From UM-FILTER-38-24 sp041663205 (GTDB taxonomy: Bacteria; Patescibacteriota; Gracilibacteria; UBA1369; LOWO2-01-FULL-3): a stretch of DNA of 64,000 nucleotides. The position numbers and the translations under genes were made by a program. The stretch is from the NCBI GenBank assembly GCA_041663205.1, contig JBAZQZ010000006.1, forward strand, positions 1 through 64,000. The letters are read 5' to 3'. Shown here in pieces: positions 15,542 through 24,593 of this stretch (position 1 is the stretch's first letter; every line of letters starts with the position of its first letter). Below the pieces are notes generated by a model, which was not told the DNA's origin, ran no database searches, and was given only the letters and a program-made list of their open reading frames with translations.

Positions 15542-15649
15542 ACAAAAGAGGAAGAAATATTCCCTGAAGTTCAGCCTTCTTTTTTTGGATATAAATCTTT
15601 AGGCTAGTAGAACGGAATTCACTTCAGAAAATATTTCTTCCTCTTTTGT
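15542..15649. terminator. Long inverted repeat between convergent genes
   Basis: ACAAAAGAGGAAGAAATATT...TGAAGT (15542-15570) is complementary to ACTTCA...AATATTTCTTCCTCTTTTGT (15621-15649), pairing at about 26 of 29 positions. The roughly 50-nt loop holds a nested AGCCT/AGGCT stem. It sits between convergent genes and can fold on either strand, so a bidirectional terminator is likely, but the size is unusual. Confidence 0.6.
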
Positions 15650-15667
15650 TCGTTTTTCAAATTATCT

Positions 15668-16867
15668 TTACCCCATTATCTTGCTTGCCCACTCTTTCAG
15701 CCTTCTGCAGCCTTCTTGGAGGTCTGCTTCGGTGCCGACGTAGGAGAAGCGGATGTAGCCTTCACCGTGAGGGCCGAAGCCGCCGCCCGGAAGCAAGAGC
15801 ACGTGCGCTTCTTCCATTATTTTCTTTTGCAGTGCGGAAGAATTTATGCCGAGTTTTTCACAAAGTGGTTTTACGTTTGCGAATAAATAGAATGCGCCCT
15901 TTGGTGTTTTTGCGCTGAAGCCGGGGATTTCATTTACTAGTTGGACCAATAAGTCTCTTTTTTGTTTATAGGCGGCTCTCATCTTTTCAACTTCTTCTTG
16001 AGGGCCGGAAACCGCTTCCAAAGCCGCTAATTGGTTCATTGTCGGAGGACATGAAGTGTCATTGATTTGGATTTGTTCTATTTTCTTTCTTAGTTCGGGA
16101 TTTTTGGTGACAGACCAGCCCATTCTCCATCCTGTCATTGCCCATGTTTTTGAAGATCCGTTGATCAAAATCGTTCTTTCGTCCATCCCAGGATATTTTG
16201 TGATGGATTTGTGTTCTCCTTCATGAACTATTCTGTCGTAAATTTCGTCTGAGATTACCCATAAATTGTTTTCCACCGCAATTTTTGCCAAAGCCTCAAG
16301 CGTTTGCTCGGAGAAAACTCCTCCGGTCGGATTTGCAGGAGTGTTTACGATCATCATAACTGTTCTTGGAGTGATAGCTTTTTTCACTTCTTCGATGTCC
16401 GGATTAAAACCCAATTCTTCTTTTAATTCAATGAATACCGGCTTGCCTCCGAGGTATTTTACAGGTGAAAAATGAATCGGCCATGCCGGATCAAAAATAA
16501 TCACTTCGTCGCCTTCGTCAACGACCGCGTTTATTGTGTAGAATATGCCGGGTTTTGCGCCTGAGTGAATCGTGACGTCGTCCATTGCGTACTGTGTCCC
16601 TGTTTGTTTTGTGGAATATTTCGCGACGGCTTCACGTAATTCAGGTAATCCTGATGGAGGGCCGTAGTGAGTTTTGTTGTCTTGAATAGCTTTTATTCCG
16701 GCTTGTTTAATGTTTTCCGGAGTGTCAAAAGCCGGTTCCCCTATTTGCATGAAAATCAATTTTTCCCCTTTTGGAGTTAAATTTTCTTTCTCAAATTTTT
16801 TCGCGACGGCTATTATGGAAAATGCGTCTTCCGTTCCGAGGGAAGCGAGTCTTTTTGAATATTTCAT
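15668..16867 (-). CDS. Class I/II PLP aminotransferase (aspartate-type)
   Basis: The 399-residue fold-type I aminotransferase has the PLP lysine in NGSSKTWAMTGWRMGW, the substrate/PLP motif VNTPANPTGGVF and DEIYDRIV before it. The N-terminus RLASLGTEDAFSIIAVAKKFE is characteristic of the aspartate/prephenate-type AspC clade. It overlaps the transketolase C-subunit gene by 4 bp (ATGA), so it is the last gene of a three-gene operon. Substrate specificity is not resolvable; aspartate or aromatic amino acids are plausible. Confidence 0.92.
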   Translation of the reverse strand: MKYSKRLASLGTEDAFSIIAVAKKFEKENLTPKGEKLIFMQIGEPAFDTPENIKQAGIKAIQDNKTHYGPPSGLPELREAVAKYSTKQTGTQYAMDDVTIHSGAKPGIFYTINAVVDEGDEVIIFDPAWPIHFSPVKYLGGKPVFIELKEELGFNPDIEEVKKAITPRTVMMIVNTPANPTGGVFSEQTLEALAKIAVENNLWVISDEIYDRIVHEGEHKSITKYPGMDERTILINGSSKTWAMTGWRMGWSVTKNPELRKKIEQIQINDTSCPPTMNQLAALEAVSGPQEEVEKMRAAYKQKRDLLVQLVNEIPGFSAKTPKGAFYLFANVKPLCEKLGINSSALQKKIMEEAHVLLLPGGGFGPHGEGYIRFSYVGTEADLQEGCRRLKEWASKIMG

Positions 16868-17817
16868 TGTTTTTTGGTTAGAGAAATTATTTTTTTAGCT
16901 TTTTCGTAGATGTTTTTCGCTTTGCACCCGTATTTTATCATTAACTCTTCCGGTGTTCCCGATTCTCCAAAAGTATCCAAAACTCCGACCATTCCCATCA
17001 GCACCGGGTTGGCTTGGGAAAGCACTTCCGCGACCGCACTGCCCATTCCTCCCATGACTTGATGTTCCTCCGCCGTGACGACGCATCCCGTTTTTTTTGC
17101 GCTTTCTATAAGTGTTTTTGAATCTATAGGTTTTATTGTATGTAAGTTTATAACCTCAGCTGAAATATTTTCTTCTTTGAGCATGTCCGCCGCTTCCAGC
17201 GCTTCGGCAACCATTGCCCCACACGCAACTATTGTCACGTCCGTGCCTTCTTGCATGATTTTCGCTTTTCCAACAATAAATTCGTCGTTTTCATTCGATA
17301 CAACCGGCACTTTTTCGCGACCGAATCTCAAATATACGGGCCCTTTTATTTTTGCCGCCGCGAGTGTGGCTTTCTTTGTTTCATAATAATCCGCCGGGAC
17401 AATTACTATCATTTCCGGTAAACATCTCATTATCGCGATTTCTTCGAGGGCTTGGTGTGTCGCACCATCAGGGCCGACTGAAACTCCGCCGTGCGCTCCG
17501 CCAAATTTGACGTTCAGCTTGTTCATGCATATCGTTGTTCTGATTTGTTCCCAGGCGCGACCGGAAAGAAAAACGCCATATGTTGAAACAAACGGGATGA
17601 ATCCTTCGAGCGAAAGCCCTCCGGCGCCGTTTATCATGTTTTGTTCCGCTATCCCGAAGTTGAATGTTTTTTGTGGAAATTTTTCTTTAAACAAACAAGT
17701 TAATGTGGATTTTGAAAGATCCGCGTCAAGTACCAAGACTTCCGGGTCTTTTTCTCCGAGTTCGATCAAGGCGTCCGCCCATCCCTGCCTGGTTAATTTC
17801 ATTTCCCAGTTTCTCAT
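16864..17817 (-). CDS. Transketolase, C-terminal subunit
   Basis: The 317-residue protein carries the pyrimidine-binding and C-terminal domains of transketolase: FNFGIAEQNMINGAGGLSLEGFIPFVSTYGVFL, VSVGPDGATHQ, YLRFGREKVPV and IKPIDSKTL. It partners the separate N-terminal subunit encoded 3 bp upstream (17821-18681). Such split transketolases are usual in archaea and many CPR. Together they move C2 units in the non-oxidative pentose phosphate pathway, the only visible pentose route here. Confidence 0.93.
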   Translation of the reverse strand: MRNWEMKLTRQGWADALIELGEKDPEVLVLDADLSKSTLTCLFKEKFPQKTFNFGIAEQNMINGAGGLSLEGFIPFVSTYGVFLSGRAWEQIRTTICMNKLNVKFGGAHGGVSVGPDGATHQALEEIAIMRCLPEMIVIVPADYYETKKATLAAAKIKGPVYLRFGREKVPVVSNENDEFIVGKAKIMQEGTDVTIVACGAMVAEALEAADMLKEENISAEVINLHTIKPIDSKTLIESAKKTGCVVTAEEHQVMGGMGSAVAEVLSQANPVLMGMVGVLDTFGESGTPEELMIKYGCKAKNIYEKAKKIISLTKKQ

Positions 17818-17820
17818 TAT

Positions 17821-18681
17821 TTATTGTGTTAATGTTTTTTCCTGCGCTTCAAGTTCTTGAATCGCCTTATCATATTCTTCTTTGTTCGGGGCTTTGCCAT
17901 GCCATCCGCAGACGTCAGCCATATACGCAACGCCTTTTCCTTTTATTGTTTTTGCTATTATTGCGGTCGGGCGAGGCGTCGACAGAGAAAATTCTTCGAA
18001 TTTTTTCAGCGCATCGTAAACTTCTTTCACTTCGTGTCCGTTTATGTTGATCACGTTCCAATTGAATGCAGAGAATTTTTTGTCGAGAGGCTCGACTTCC
18101 ATCACTTCTTCGGTTTTTCCGTCGATTTGAAGCCTGTTGTAATCGACCAGAAGACAGAGATTGTTTAATTTGAAATGCGGTATAGACATGGCCGTTTCCC
18201 ACATCGAACCTTCTTGTAATTCACCTTCGCTCGACATCACAAAAACTCTTGTTTGTTTGTTTTTCAATTTCATTCCGAGTGCGATTCCTCCCGCAATCGA
18301 GAAGTTTTGTCCGAGAGATCCCCCGCCGATTTCTATTCCGTGATCGATGTCTTGTTTGGGATGCCCTTGCAAAAAACTACCAAGTTTTCTGAAGGTCACA
18401 AGTTCTTTTGGATCTATGTATCCGGTGCGCGACAAAATAGAATAATACGCCGGCGTGATGTGCGCTTTTGACAGCACGAACTTGTCGCGGTCTTCCCATC
18501 GAGAATTTTCGCTGTCGTGTTTCAAAATACAGTTATAGAGTACGATGAACATTTCCACGGCCGAAAGCGATCCTCCCGGATGTCCGCTACCCGCGGAAAA
18601 CGTCTCAAGGACGATATCTTTCCTCATCTGAATCGCTTTTAATTTTAACTCCCTTTCGTCGAAAGGAATTGGATATTTCAT
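17821..18681 (-). CDS. Transketolase, N-terminal subunit
   Basis: The 286-residue thiamine diphosphate-binding subunit has SGHPGGSLSAVEMFIVLY, the GxSLGQN substrate region (GGGSLGQNFSIAGGIALG) and the metal-TPP motif SSEGELQEGSMWE, where SEGE replaces the usual GDGE. YNRLQIDG and KGKGVAYM follow. It starts the operon with the C-subunit and an aminotransferase. Confidence 0.93.
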   Translation of the reverse strand: MKYPIPFDERELKLKAIQMRKDIVLETFSAGSGHPGGSLSAVEMFIVLYNCILKHDSENSRWEDRDKFVLSKAHITPAYYSILSRTGYIDPKELVTFRKLGSFLQGHPKQDIDHGIEIGGGSLGQNFSIAGGIALGMKLKNKQTRVFVMSSEGELQEGSMWETAMSIPHFKLNNLCLLVDYNRLQIDGKTEEVMEVEPLDKKFSAFNWNVININGHEVKEVYDALKKFEEFSLSTPRPTAIIAKTIKGKGVAYMADVCGWHGKAPNKEEYDKAIQELEAQEKTLTQ

Positions 18682-18728
18682 TTTATTTCTTAAATTGCCC
18701 GTGCAGTTGGAGATTATATCAAATCTCT

Positions 18729-19325
18729 TCAGTTTCCAAGGTTTTTTTCTTTTGCCAAACGTCTAATTATTTCGGGATACCATTTTTTTTCGATAGCCTG
18801 GACTTTTTCTTTTAACGTTTCAGGTGTATCCGCAGGCAAAACTTCGCATTTTTGTTGTATGATTATTTCTCCGGCGTCAACTTCTTCCTCGACGTAGTGA
18901 ATTGTCATGCCGGTTTCTTTTTCTTTTGCTTGCAGTACTGCTTCGTGGACGTTCGCGCCAAAAAAGTTTTTTCCTGAAAATTTTGGAATAAGCGCCGGAT
19001 GCACGTTTATGATTTTGTGGGGGAATTTACGGATGAAACTCGGTGAAAGTATGCGCATGTATCCGATGAGGACGATGAGATCGACTTTGTTTTCTTCAAA
19101 AATTTCCGCAAGGTGTTCGTCAAATTCTTCGCGAGTGAGATTTTTCGGATCCACGAAAATCGCTTTGTATCCTTGAGCTTTTGCGCGTTCAAGCGCGTAT
19201 GCATCTTTTTTATTGCTTATTACCACCGCGAGTTCGATTCCTCCCATTTTGCCGGCTTTCATTTCGTCGATAATGGCTTGCAGATCTGTTCCTTTTGTTG
19301 ACGCCAAAACTCCTATTTTAAACAT
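18729..19325 (-). CDS. purN: Phosphoribosylglycinamide formyltransferase
   Basis: The 198-residue GART enzyme transfers a formyl group from 10-formyl-THF to GAR, the third step of purine synthesis. It shows IGVLASTKGTDLQAIIDEM at the N-terminus, the catalytic Asn and His in INVHPALIP, and the Asp in VDAGEIIIQ. The IGYMRILSPSFI block is typical. It sits just upstream of the transketolase operon on the same strand, 47 bp away, and complements purH and purP in the window. Confidence 0.95.
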   Translation of the reverse strand: MFKIGVLASTKGTDLQAIIDEMKAGKMGGIELAVVISNKKDAYALERAKAQGYKAIFVDPKNLTREEFDEHLAEIFEENKVDLIVLIGYMRILSPSFIRKFPHKIINVHPALIPKFSGKNFFGANVHEAVLQAKEKETGMTIHYVEEEVDAGEIIIQQKCEVLPADTPETLKEKVQAIEKKWYPEIIRRLAKEKNLGN

Positions 19326-19386
19326 ATTTTTTTGTTATTACGGTGAGATATTAACAGTTTTTTGATTTTTATGATAATGTTTTCTC

Positions 19387-20223
19387 ATGAAAGAATATGG
19401 AATATTAGCCTATCCTGCGGGACATTCGTTGTCTCCTGTCGTATTTAACGCCGCTTTTAAAGAGCTTGGCATCAATGCGCAATATGGCGTTTTTGAAATT
19501 CCGGAAAACGAGCTGGCGAAATTTATTGAAAAAGCCAGGCATGAACCTGTGGCCGGTATGTCCGTTTCTTTGCCGTATAAAGAGGAAATTTTGAGGTATC
19601 TTGATGTGATTGATGAGGATGCGAAAAAAATAGGAGCAGTTAATACAGTCGTAAATAAAACTGGATTTTTGTATGGATATAACACGGATTTCGTCGGTTT
19701 TTGCGAAGCTCTTAGAGAAGGGTTTGGCGATTTGAAAAACGTAAACGCCGTAATTTTTGGTGCCGGTGGAGCGGCAAGGGCGGTCGTTTATGGAATACTA
19801 AAAAGTGGCGGAAAAGTTTCGTGTATTGTTAATCGCACAAAAGAAAATGCCGAAAAATTAGCAAAGGAATTTTCTAAAATGTTTGGTGTAGAGATTGTCG
19901 GATGTGGGCTTGAGGATGCGAAAAAAGACGGGAATATCTTTATCAATGCTTCGTCTGTTTGGACTCTGAATAAAACTGTGGATTTCTCGGAAATCGGAAA
20001 ATATTTTAGTGATGAATATTTGAAAAATTTCGAATGTTTTATGGAAATTGCATACAATCCTTTGATAACTCCTCTCATCAAAAAAGCGCAGGAGCTAGAC
20101 AAAAAATATATCACCGGAGACAAAATGTTTTTGCATCAGGCGGTAAAACAATTTGAAATTTTCACGGGAGAAAAAGCGCCGAGGGAAGTCATGCGAAAGA
20201 CGCTTGAACAGAATTTAGTGTGA
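19387..20223 (+). CDS. aroE: Shikimate dehydrogenase
   Basis: The 278-residue enzyme reduces 3-dehydroshikimate to shikimate with NADPH. It shows the substrate site YPAGHSLSPVVFN, catalytic Lys in SLPYKEEIL, Asp in YNTDFVGF, the nucleotide-binding GAGGAARAV and the C-terminal DKMFLHQAVKQFEIFTG. It diverges from purN, with 61 bp between the starts. Presence of the shikimate pathway is unusual for highly reduced CPR and hints at a fuller lineage. Confidence 0.94.
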   Translation: MKEYGILAYPAGHSLSPVVFNAAFKELGINAQYGVFEIPENELAKFIEKARHEPVAGMSVSLPYKEEILRYLDVIDEDAKKIGAVNTVVNKTGFLYGYNTDFVGFCEALREGFGDLKNVNAVIFGAGGAARAVVYGILKSGGKVSCIVNRTKENAEKLAKEFSKMFGVEIVGCGLEDAKKDGNIFINASSVWTLNKTVDFSEIGKYFSDEYLKNFECFMEIAYNPLITPLIKKAQELDKKYITGDKMFLHQAVKQFEIFTGEKAPREVMRKTLEQNLV

Positions 20224-20233
20224 GATTCAGAGC

Positions 20234-20509
20234 CTACAAATGATTGCAGATTTTAATCACGGTAACTATTTTTGTATTTTCATTATACGTAAATAGGCAC
20301 CTGTATTTTTTGGTGATATAAAATTCCCATAAATCCGCTCCTTCATGTGTTTCATTGTGAAGTTTTTTTGCGTTAAGAGAGGGATAGGATAATCCTTTTG
20401 CTTTAAGAAAATTAAATTTTCTTTCTACAACTTTATAAATACGTTCGTCTCTAACCGTGGAGTTCTTTTCGTAATCTGCATGAAAAATTAATTCAACTGC
20501 GTCTGTCAT
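20234..20509 (-). CDS. RelE/ParE-like toxin of a PanAT pair
   Basis: The 91-residue protein contains KKLHNETHEGADLWEFYITKKYRCLFTYNENTKIVTVIKICNHL, the terminal beta-sheet pattern of RelE/ParE toxins (basic strands ending in Lys-Ile-Cys-Asn-His). It overlaps the upstream Panacea-domain gene by 4 bp (ATGA) and follows it, which is the usual order in PanAT modules. The mode of toxicity (mRNA cleavage or gyrase) is not determined by sequence. Confidence 0.8.
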   Translation of the reverse strand: MTDAVELIFHADYEKNSTVRDERIYKVVERKFNFLKAKGLSYPSLNAKKLHNETHEGADLWEFYITKKYRCLFTYNENTKIVTVIKICNHL

Positions 20510-21000
20510 AAGTCCGTTAACGCTAAATTGTAGTCGAGCATCGCTAACTCTTTATCTATGATTCCCCCCATTTTCCCTTTATTTTCGTGTACCGTGATGT
20601 TGTAAGAATCTAAATTGTGAGTTAAATCTTCGAGTTGTTTTGGATTTAGCTCCTCGTAGCGGCGTAAAACCGTTTTAAGGAAAGCGATTAATTCAGAATC
20701 AACGATCTCATCATTTTTTTGGGGCATATAATCCTCCAATCTTTCATCCGCTTTTGGATTTTTTATTATCGCTCCATCTTTAACCAAGCTTGCAATGAGA
20801 TCCTTATAGTCATTTATTACCGGCCCCATATCAATAGCGGCATACGGCGCATTTGTTAATTCTGTTTCCTTTTCAAATAAATATGTAAATTCCAAAAGAA
20901 ATGCTAATTTATTTAACTTTTTTATGCCCATATGTGGCTTGCCGTTGTTTAAAACGAATAATACCAGTTGATCTATTGTAATTGGAGCTTTCTTATCCAT
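20506..21000 (-). CDS. panA: Panacea (DUF4065/SocA-like) antitoxin
   Basis: The 164-residue protein carries the Panacea/DUF4065 core: IKKLNKLAFLLEFTYLFE, the PYAAIDMGPVINDY block, and a helical C-terminus. This domain neutralises very different toxins in PanAT systems. A promoter with TTGTCA and TATAAT 17 bp apart lies just upstream (21029-21057). It is co-transcribed with the RelE-like toxin. Confidence 0.85.
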   Translation of the reverse strand: MDKKAPITIDQLVLFVLNNGKPHMGIKKLNKLAFLLEFTYLFEKETELTNAPYAAIDMGPVINDYKDLIASLVKDGAIIKNPKADERLEDYMPQKNDEIVDSELIAFLKTVLRRYEELNPKQLEDLTHNLDSYNITVHENKGKMGGIIDKELAMLDYNLALTDL

Positions 21001-21028
21001 GTCTTTTATTATTATTTAGCTCATTTTT

Positions 21029-21057
21029 ATTATATTCAATGTCGGAACTTGTGACAA
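21029..21057 (-). promoter_or_regulatory. Promoter of the PanAT module
   Basis: On the minus strand, TTGTCA (21057-21052), a 17-bp spacer and TATAAT (21034-21029) form a near-consensus sigma70-type promoter. The start codon of panA is 28 bp further. Confidence 0.7.
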
Positions 21058-21076
21058 TATATAATATATAATCTCG

Positions 21077-22044
<968 letters not shown>

Positions 22045-22064
<20 letters not shown>

Positions 22065-22389
22065 AAATAAAACTTATGAAGTCTATAAAGAGATTATAGA
22101 CATAAATAACAAACTGCAAAAACGAATGAGTTATACGCTCGGCGTTAGTATTGAAAATTCGATTATAGCCTGCATGGAACATTTAATTATGGCTAAAAAT
22201 GCGCCTAAATCCTTGAAGGCTGTATATTTAATCAGAGCAAGTAGCCAGCTTGAAATAACGGCGATTAAACTTAGGTTGTTTTTGGAATTAAGGCTCGCAA
22301 ATGAAACTAAAATTTTCCAAACACAGATGAAAATAGCGGAGATTGGAAGAATGTTAGGTGGCTGGCTGAAGGCAACCCAAAGCACATAA
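22045..22389 (+). CDS. avd: Avd-family accessory protein of the DGR
   Basis: The 114-residue all-helical protein (INKTYEVYKEIIDINNKLQK, YTLGVSIENSIIACMEHL, SLKAVYLIRASSQLEITAIKLRLFLELRL, QTQMKIAEIGRMLGGWLK) matches the four-helix-bundle Avd/bIVP family. Avd is an essential RT partner that binds DGR RNA. I chose ATG 22045, since a more upstream ATG (21982) lies deep in the RT gene. It is encoded opposite to the RT, overlapping its first 20 bp head-to-head, and stops 3 bp before TR. This orientation is unusual: avd is normally co-directional with RT. Confidence 0.88.
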
Positions 22390-22392
22390 TCC

Positions 22393-22505
22393 CTCATCCC
22401 GCCGCGAACACCATTGTTAGTGTTCTGATTGTCTGCATTGTTCCTGTCCGCGTTGAACTGCTTGTTGTTCATATTCCAGTTGAACGCAGGAACCGCGCCA
22501 GCATT
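22393..22505 (-). ncRNA. DGR template repeat (TR)
   Basis: These 113 nt match VR (22847-22959) with 18 mismatches, 17 of which are at A in the TR coding sense and one at T. In TR the target frame contains 11 AAC/AAT codons, the classical hypermutable Asn codons; 10 of them are changed in VR. The first 24 nt and the GC-rich end (GGTGTTCGCGGCGGG) are identical in TR and VR, as expected for priming. TR is on the RT and target strand and antisense to the flanking avd. Confidence 0.96.
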
Positions 22506-22572
22506 GTTGACAGTGTTTGTCCGTAAAATTTTGTAGTCGCAACCACAAAACGTGCATTGGTTTGCTTTTTTC

Positions 22573-22589
22573 ATCCCGCAGTGCGGGAT
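22573..22589. repeat. CCCGCAGTGCGGG palindrome
   Basis: ATCCCGCAGTGCGGGAT is a perfect 7-bp-arm hairpin upstream of TR. The core CCGCAGTGCGG recurs in terminator-like hairpins near 55108 and 61490, suggesting a dispersed short element. Confidence 0.55.
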
Positions 22590-22624
22590 AAACACTGCTC
22601 AAACGTGAGAAATATTATGTGCTT

Positions 22625-22753
22625 TTATCTTCCGCCGAGCTTTATGACCATGACGCCGGATTTCCCTGCGTGGCATTCAAAGCTTTTTTGTGGCAAAGGA
22701 CGTGAACGGTAGCCCGCAGTCCCGCAGAGCGGAATCATCGAGTTGCTATTCAC
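22625..22753 (-). CDS. Very small ORF between target gene and TR
   Basis: A GTG-initiated frame of 42 codons (VNSNSMIPLCGTAGYRSRPL...GKSGVMVIKLGGR) lies between the target gene and TR. Composition is plausible for a peptide, and GYRSRP loosely resembles the ends of DGR variable proteins. It could be a decayed second target tail or simply part of the TR leader RNA. Low support. The rest of 22596-22824 shows only the short hairpins. Confidence 0.2.
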   Translation of the reverse strand: MNSNSMIPLCGTAGYRSRPLPQKSFECHAGKSGVMVIKLGGR

Positions 22754-22824
22754 CGTTGGATTGATATTAAACTTTTTGCACAAAAAATAAAGAAAAAATT
22801 TAAAGAAGAACTAAAGTCCAAAGA

Positions 22825-24006
22825 CTAAGCCGTTTCTTTGTTTTTTCTCACCCCGCCGCGAACACCATAGTTAGTGTACTGCGTGTCCGCATCGGTCCTG
22901 CCCGCGAAGAACTGCCTGACGTCCATACTCCAGCGGAACGCAGGAACCGCGCCAGCATTTGACTCATCTGGGATATATGTTTCAGGTGCCAAGGCAACTC
23001 TTGAGCTTGTTGGGTTATTCCAATCAAAATAATCCGGAATCCAGCCTTCTTTTAAGCAGTTTATTGCATAGGCTAAAGCTTGTTTGGCGTCTTGTGCTCT
23101 TACATTAACAGGAAGAGTTTTGCCGGATTTTTTCAATGCGTGCCAATCTTGACCACTCATCTTTTTTTGACCAACATCCTTTGGCATAATTAGTTGATCT
23201 CGTTCCAAACGAAAGACTCCACCCGTTTCCTTTTCAGTGCCTTTTAGCGATTCAAGCATTTCCGCTTCTGTTTGCCCTCCATGATTTTTTGGATCAAGTT
23301 CTTTTGGGTTATAAATAATCCCAGGCTTTTTGTAGCGCTCCCATTGCCATAGAATATTTTTCAGATCGATCTGGTCTGCTCTCAAAACTCTTTTGTCCGG
23401 TCCGACCAATAAAGTGTTTGGTTGTTTACCTCCTGCTGTACCTTTGTATGCCTCTGTTAGAGCTTGCTCAAAAAGTTTTAGATAAGTCAAAGCCTCTCCG
23501 TCTTCGGATGCCACAGGTACATCCTCAGGTGCCCATACTGCTCTGCCATAGCCCTTATCAAGTCCTTCTCCATCTTCCATCATAGCTGTGTCATCTATGC
23601 CGATCAAAGGCTTATAATCTTTTTCGAAATTAGGTTTACGGTACCCACGTGCCTCTCTTTCTGCTGAAAAAAGTCCGGCCTTCTCCCATGGGGCAAGACT
23701 TGCCTCAAAACTTGCTTTCAATACTTCAAGTTTTTCAGCATCAACTTTGCCTTCTAATCGGTCGAAAAGGCTTGTGATATCCCGTCTTAATGCATCTCCT
23801 GTAGTAACCACAGCTTCCCCCTCTTTTCCATCTTCTTTAAACTTTGTATTTGGATAACTTAAATCCTTGGGTCTTTGTCCATTAAACCTACCTTTAACGA
23901 TAAATCCAATTTGCTGATCCCTATTAAAAACCGTTCTTGTCGGATCAAGTGGACGTCTTTCTGTTGTTCCATCCCAAGATTCTTGTGCGTTTGTTTCTGG
24001 TGCCAT
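22825..24006 (-). CDS. DGR target protein with C-terminal variable region
   Basis: The 393-residue protein has no signal peptide or membrane helix. Its C-terminal 40 residues (AGAVPAFRWSMDVRQFFAGRT... ending GVRGGVRKNKETA) are the VR, with residues that differ from TR only where TR has Asn/Asp/Lys-type A-rich codons. The upstream part has EGWIPDYFDWNNPTSSRVAL, compatible with a C-type-lectin-like display fold as in other DGR targets, but the N-terminal 300 residues are not recognised. On the minus strand TATAAT ends 10 bp before the ATG with no Shine-Dalgarno, hinting at a near-leaderless mRNA. Confidence 0.9.
   Translation of the reverse strand: MAPETNAQESWDGTTERRPLDPTRTVFNRDQQIGFIVKGRFNGQRPKDLSYPNTKFKEDGKEGEAVVTTGDALRRDITSLFDRLEGKVDAEKLEVLKASFEASLAPWEKAGLFSAEREARGYRKPNFEKDYKPLIGIDDTAMMEDGEGLDKGYGRAVWAPEDVPVASEDGEALTYLKLFEQALTEAYKGTAGGKQPNTLLVGPDKRVLRADQIDLKNILWQWERYKKPGIIYNPKELDPKNHGGQTEAEMLESLKGTEKETGGVFRLERDQLIMPKDVGQKKMSGQDWHALKKSGKTLPVNVRAQDAKQALAYAINCLKEGWIPDYFDWNNPTSSRVALAPETYIPDESNAGAVPAFRWSMDVRQFFAGRTDADTQYTNYGVRGGVRKNKETA
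22847..22959 (-). repeat. DGR variable repeat (VR)
   Basis: This is the 113-nt partner of TR inside the 3' end of the target gene. Of the Asn codons in TR, ten of eleven are changed (to Arg, Ser, Asp, Val, Phe, Thr, Asp, Thr, Tyr, Tyr). Also Lys to Arg, Asp to Gly and Met to Val occur, each through an A substitution. Seven residues of non-repeat sequence and a stop follow. Confidence 0.96.
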
Positions 24007-24111
24007 AATAGTGATTATTATAAACTAGGAGGACATTCTAATGCATTTATTTGCGTTTTGTCAAGCCTTGTTCTTGTTTTTTTGAGGATTAAAAGCTTTG
24101 CAATGAGCGCG

Positions 24112-24534
24112 TCATTTTCGGACTTTATTGAAGAAGATTATTATTCCGATGATTCCGACGGAGATGTAAATGTCGGCGATGTTGAACGATGGATAGATCC
24201 ATATTGAGATGTAATCCACGACGTATCCTCTAAAAATTCTGTCTATCAAATTTCCCAGTCCCCCGCCCAAGATCAGGGCCAAAAAAAGTTGTGTGAGAGT
24301 GTGCGTAATTTTCAATTCTTTTTTCGTCGCGTATATCACAACACATATCAATATTATGTTGGATATTATTATCGCCCATATGTTGCCGACGTTTATTCCA
24401 AGCGCTATCCCCGTGTTTTTGCTCACTACTTCCGCGAAGTTTTTTTCTATTAAAAATTTTGCAATTTGGTCTATCGCGGTTAGGGCGATTACGAGAGACA
24501 GCGTTTTCAAAAATATTTTTTTCACGGGGGTCAT
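24112..24534 (-). CDS. lspA: Lipoprotein signal peptidase
   Basis: The 140-residue protein has four transmembrane helices and cleaves signal peptides of prolipoproteins at the membrane. Conserved blocks are IDQIAKFLIE, SKNTGIALGI, GGGLGNLIDRIFRGYVVDYI (first catalytic Asp region) and FNIADIYI (second catalytic Asp). It diverges from ftsW (60 bp between starts). At least two lipoproteins in the window are likely substrates. Confidence 0.93.
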   Translation of the reverse strand: MTPVKKIFLKTLSLVIALTAIDQIAKFLIEKNFAEVVSKNTGIALGINVGNIWAIIISNIILICVVIYATKKELKITHTLTQLFLALILGGGLGNLIDRIFRGYVVDYISIWIYPSFNIADIYISVGIIGIIIFFNKVRK

Positions 24535-24593
24535 TATAATTGCTCTTTTGGTTTAAAACCAGTATATTCCTGTCGGTCGTAAAATTTTTCCGA

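Noticed and set aside
22131..22595. A 154-codon minus-strand frame covering TR
   Set aside because: It runs through TR and antisense to avd. The Asn-rich middle is explained by TR being a mutagenesis template rather than a protein.
24041..24085. 14-codon plus-strand leader peptide with a good AGGAGG
   Set aside because: MHLFAFCQALFLFF has no gene downstream on that strand, because lspA is on the other strand. The AGGAGG is probably chance.
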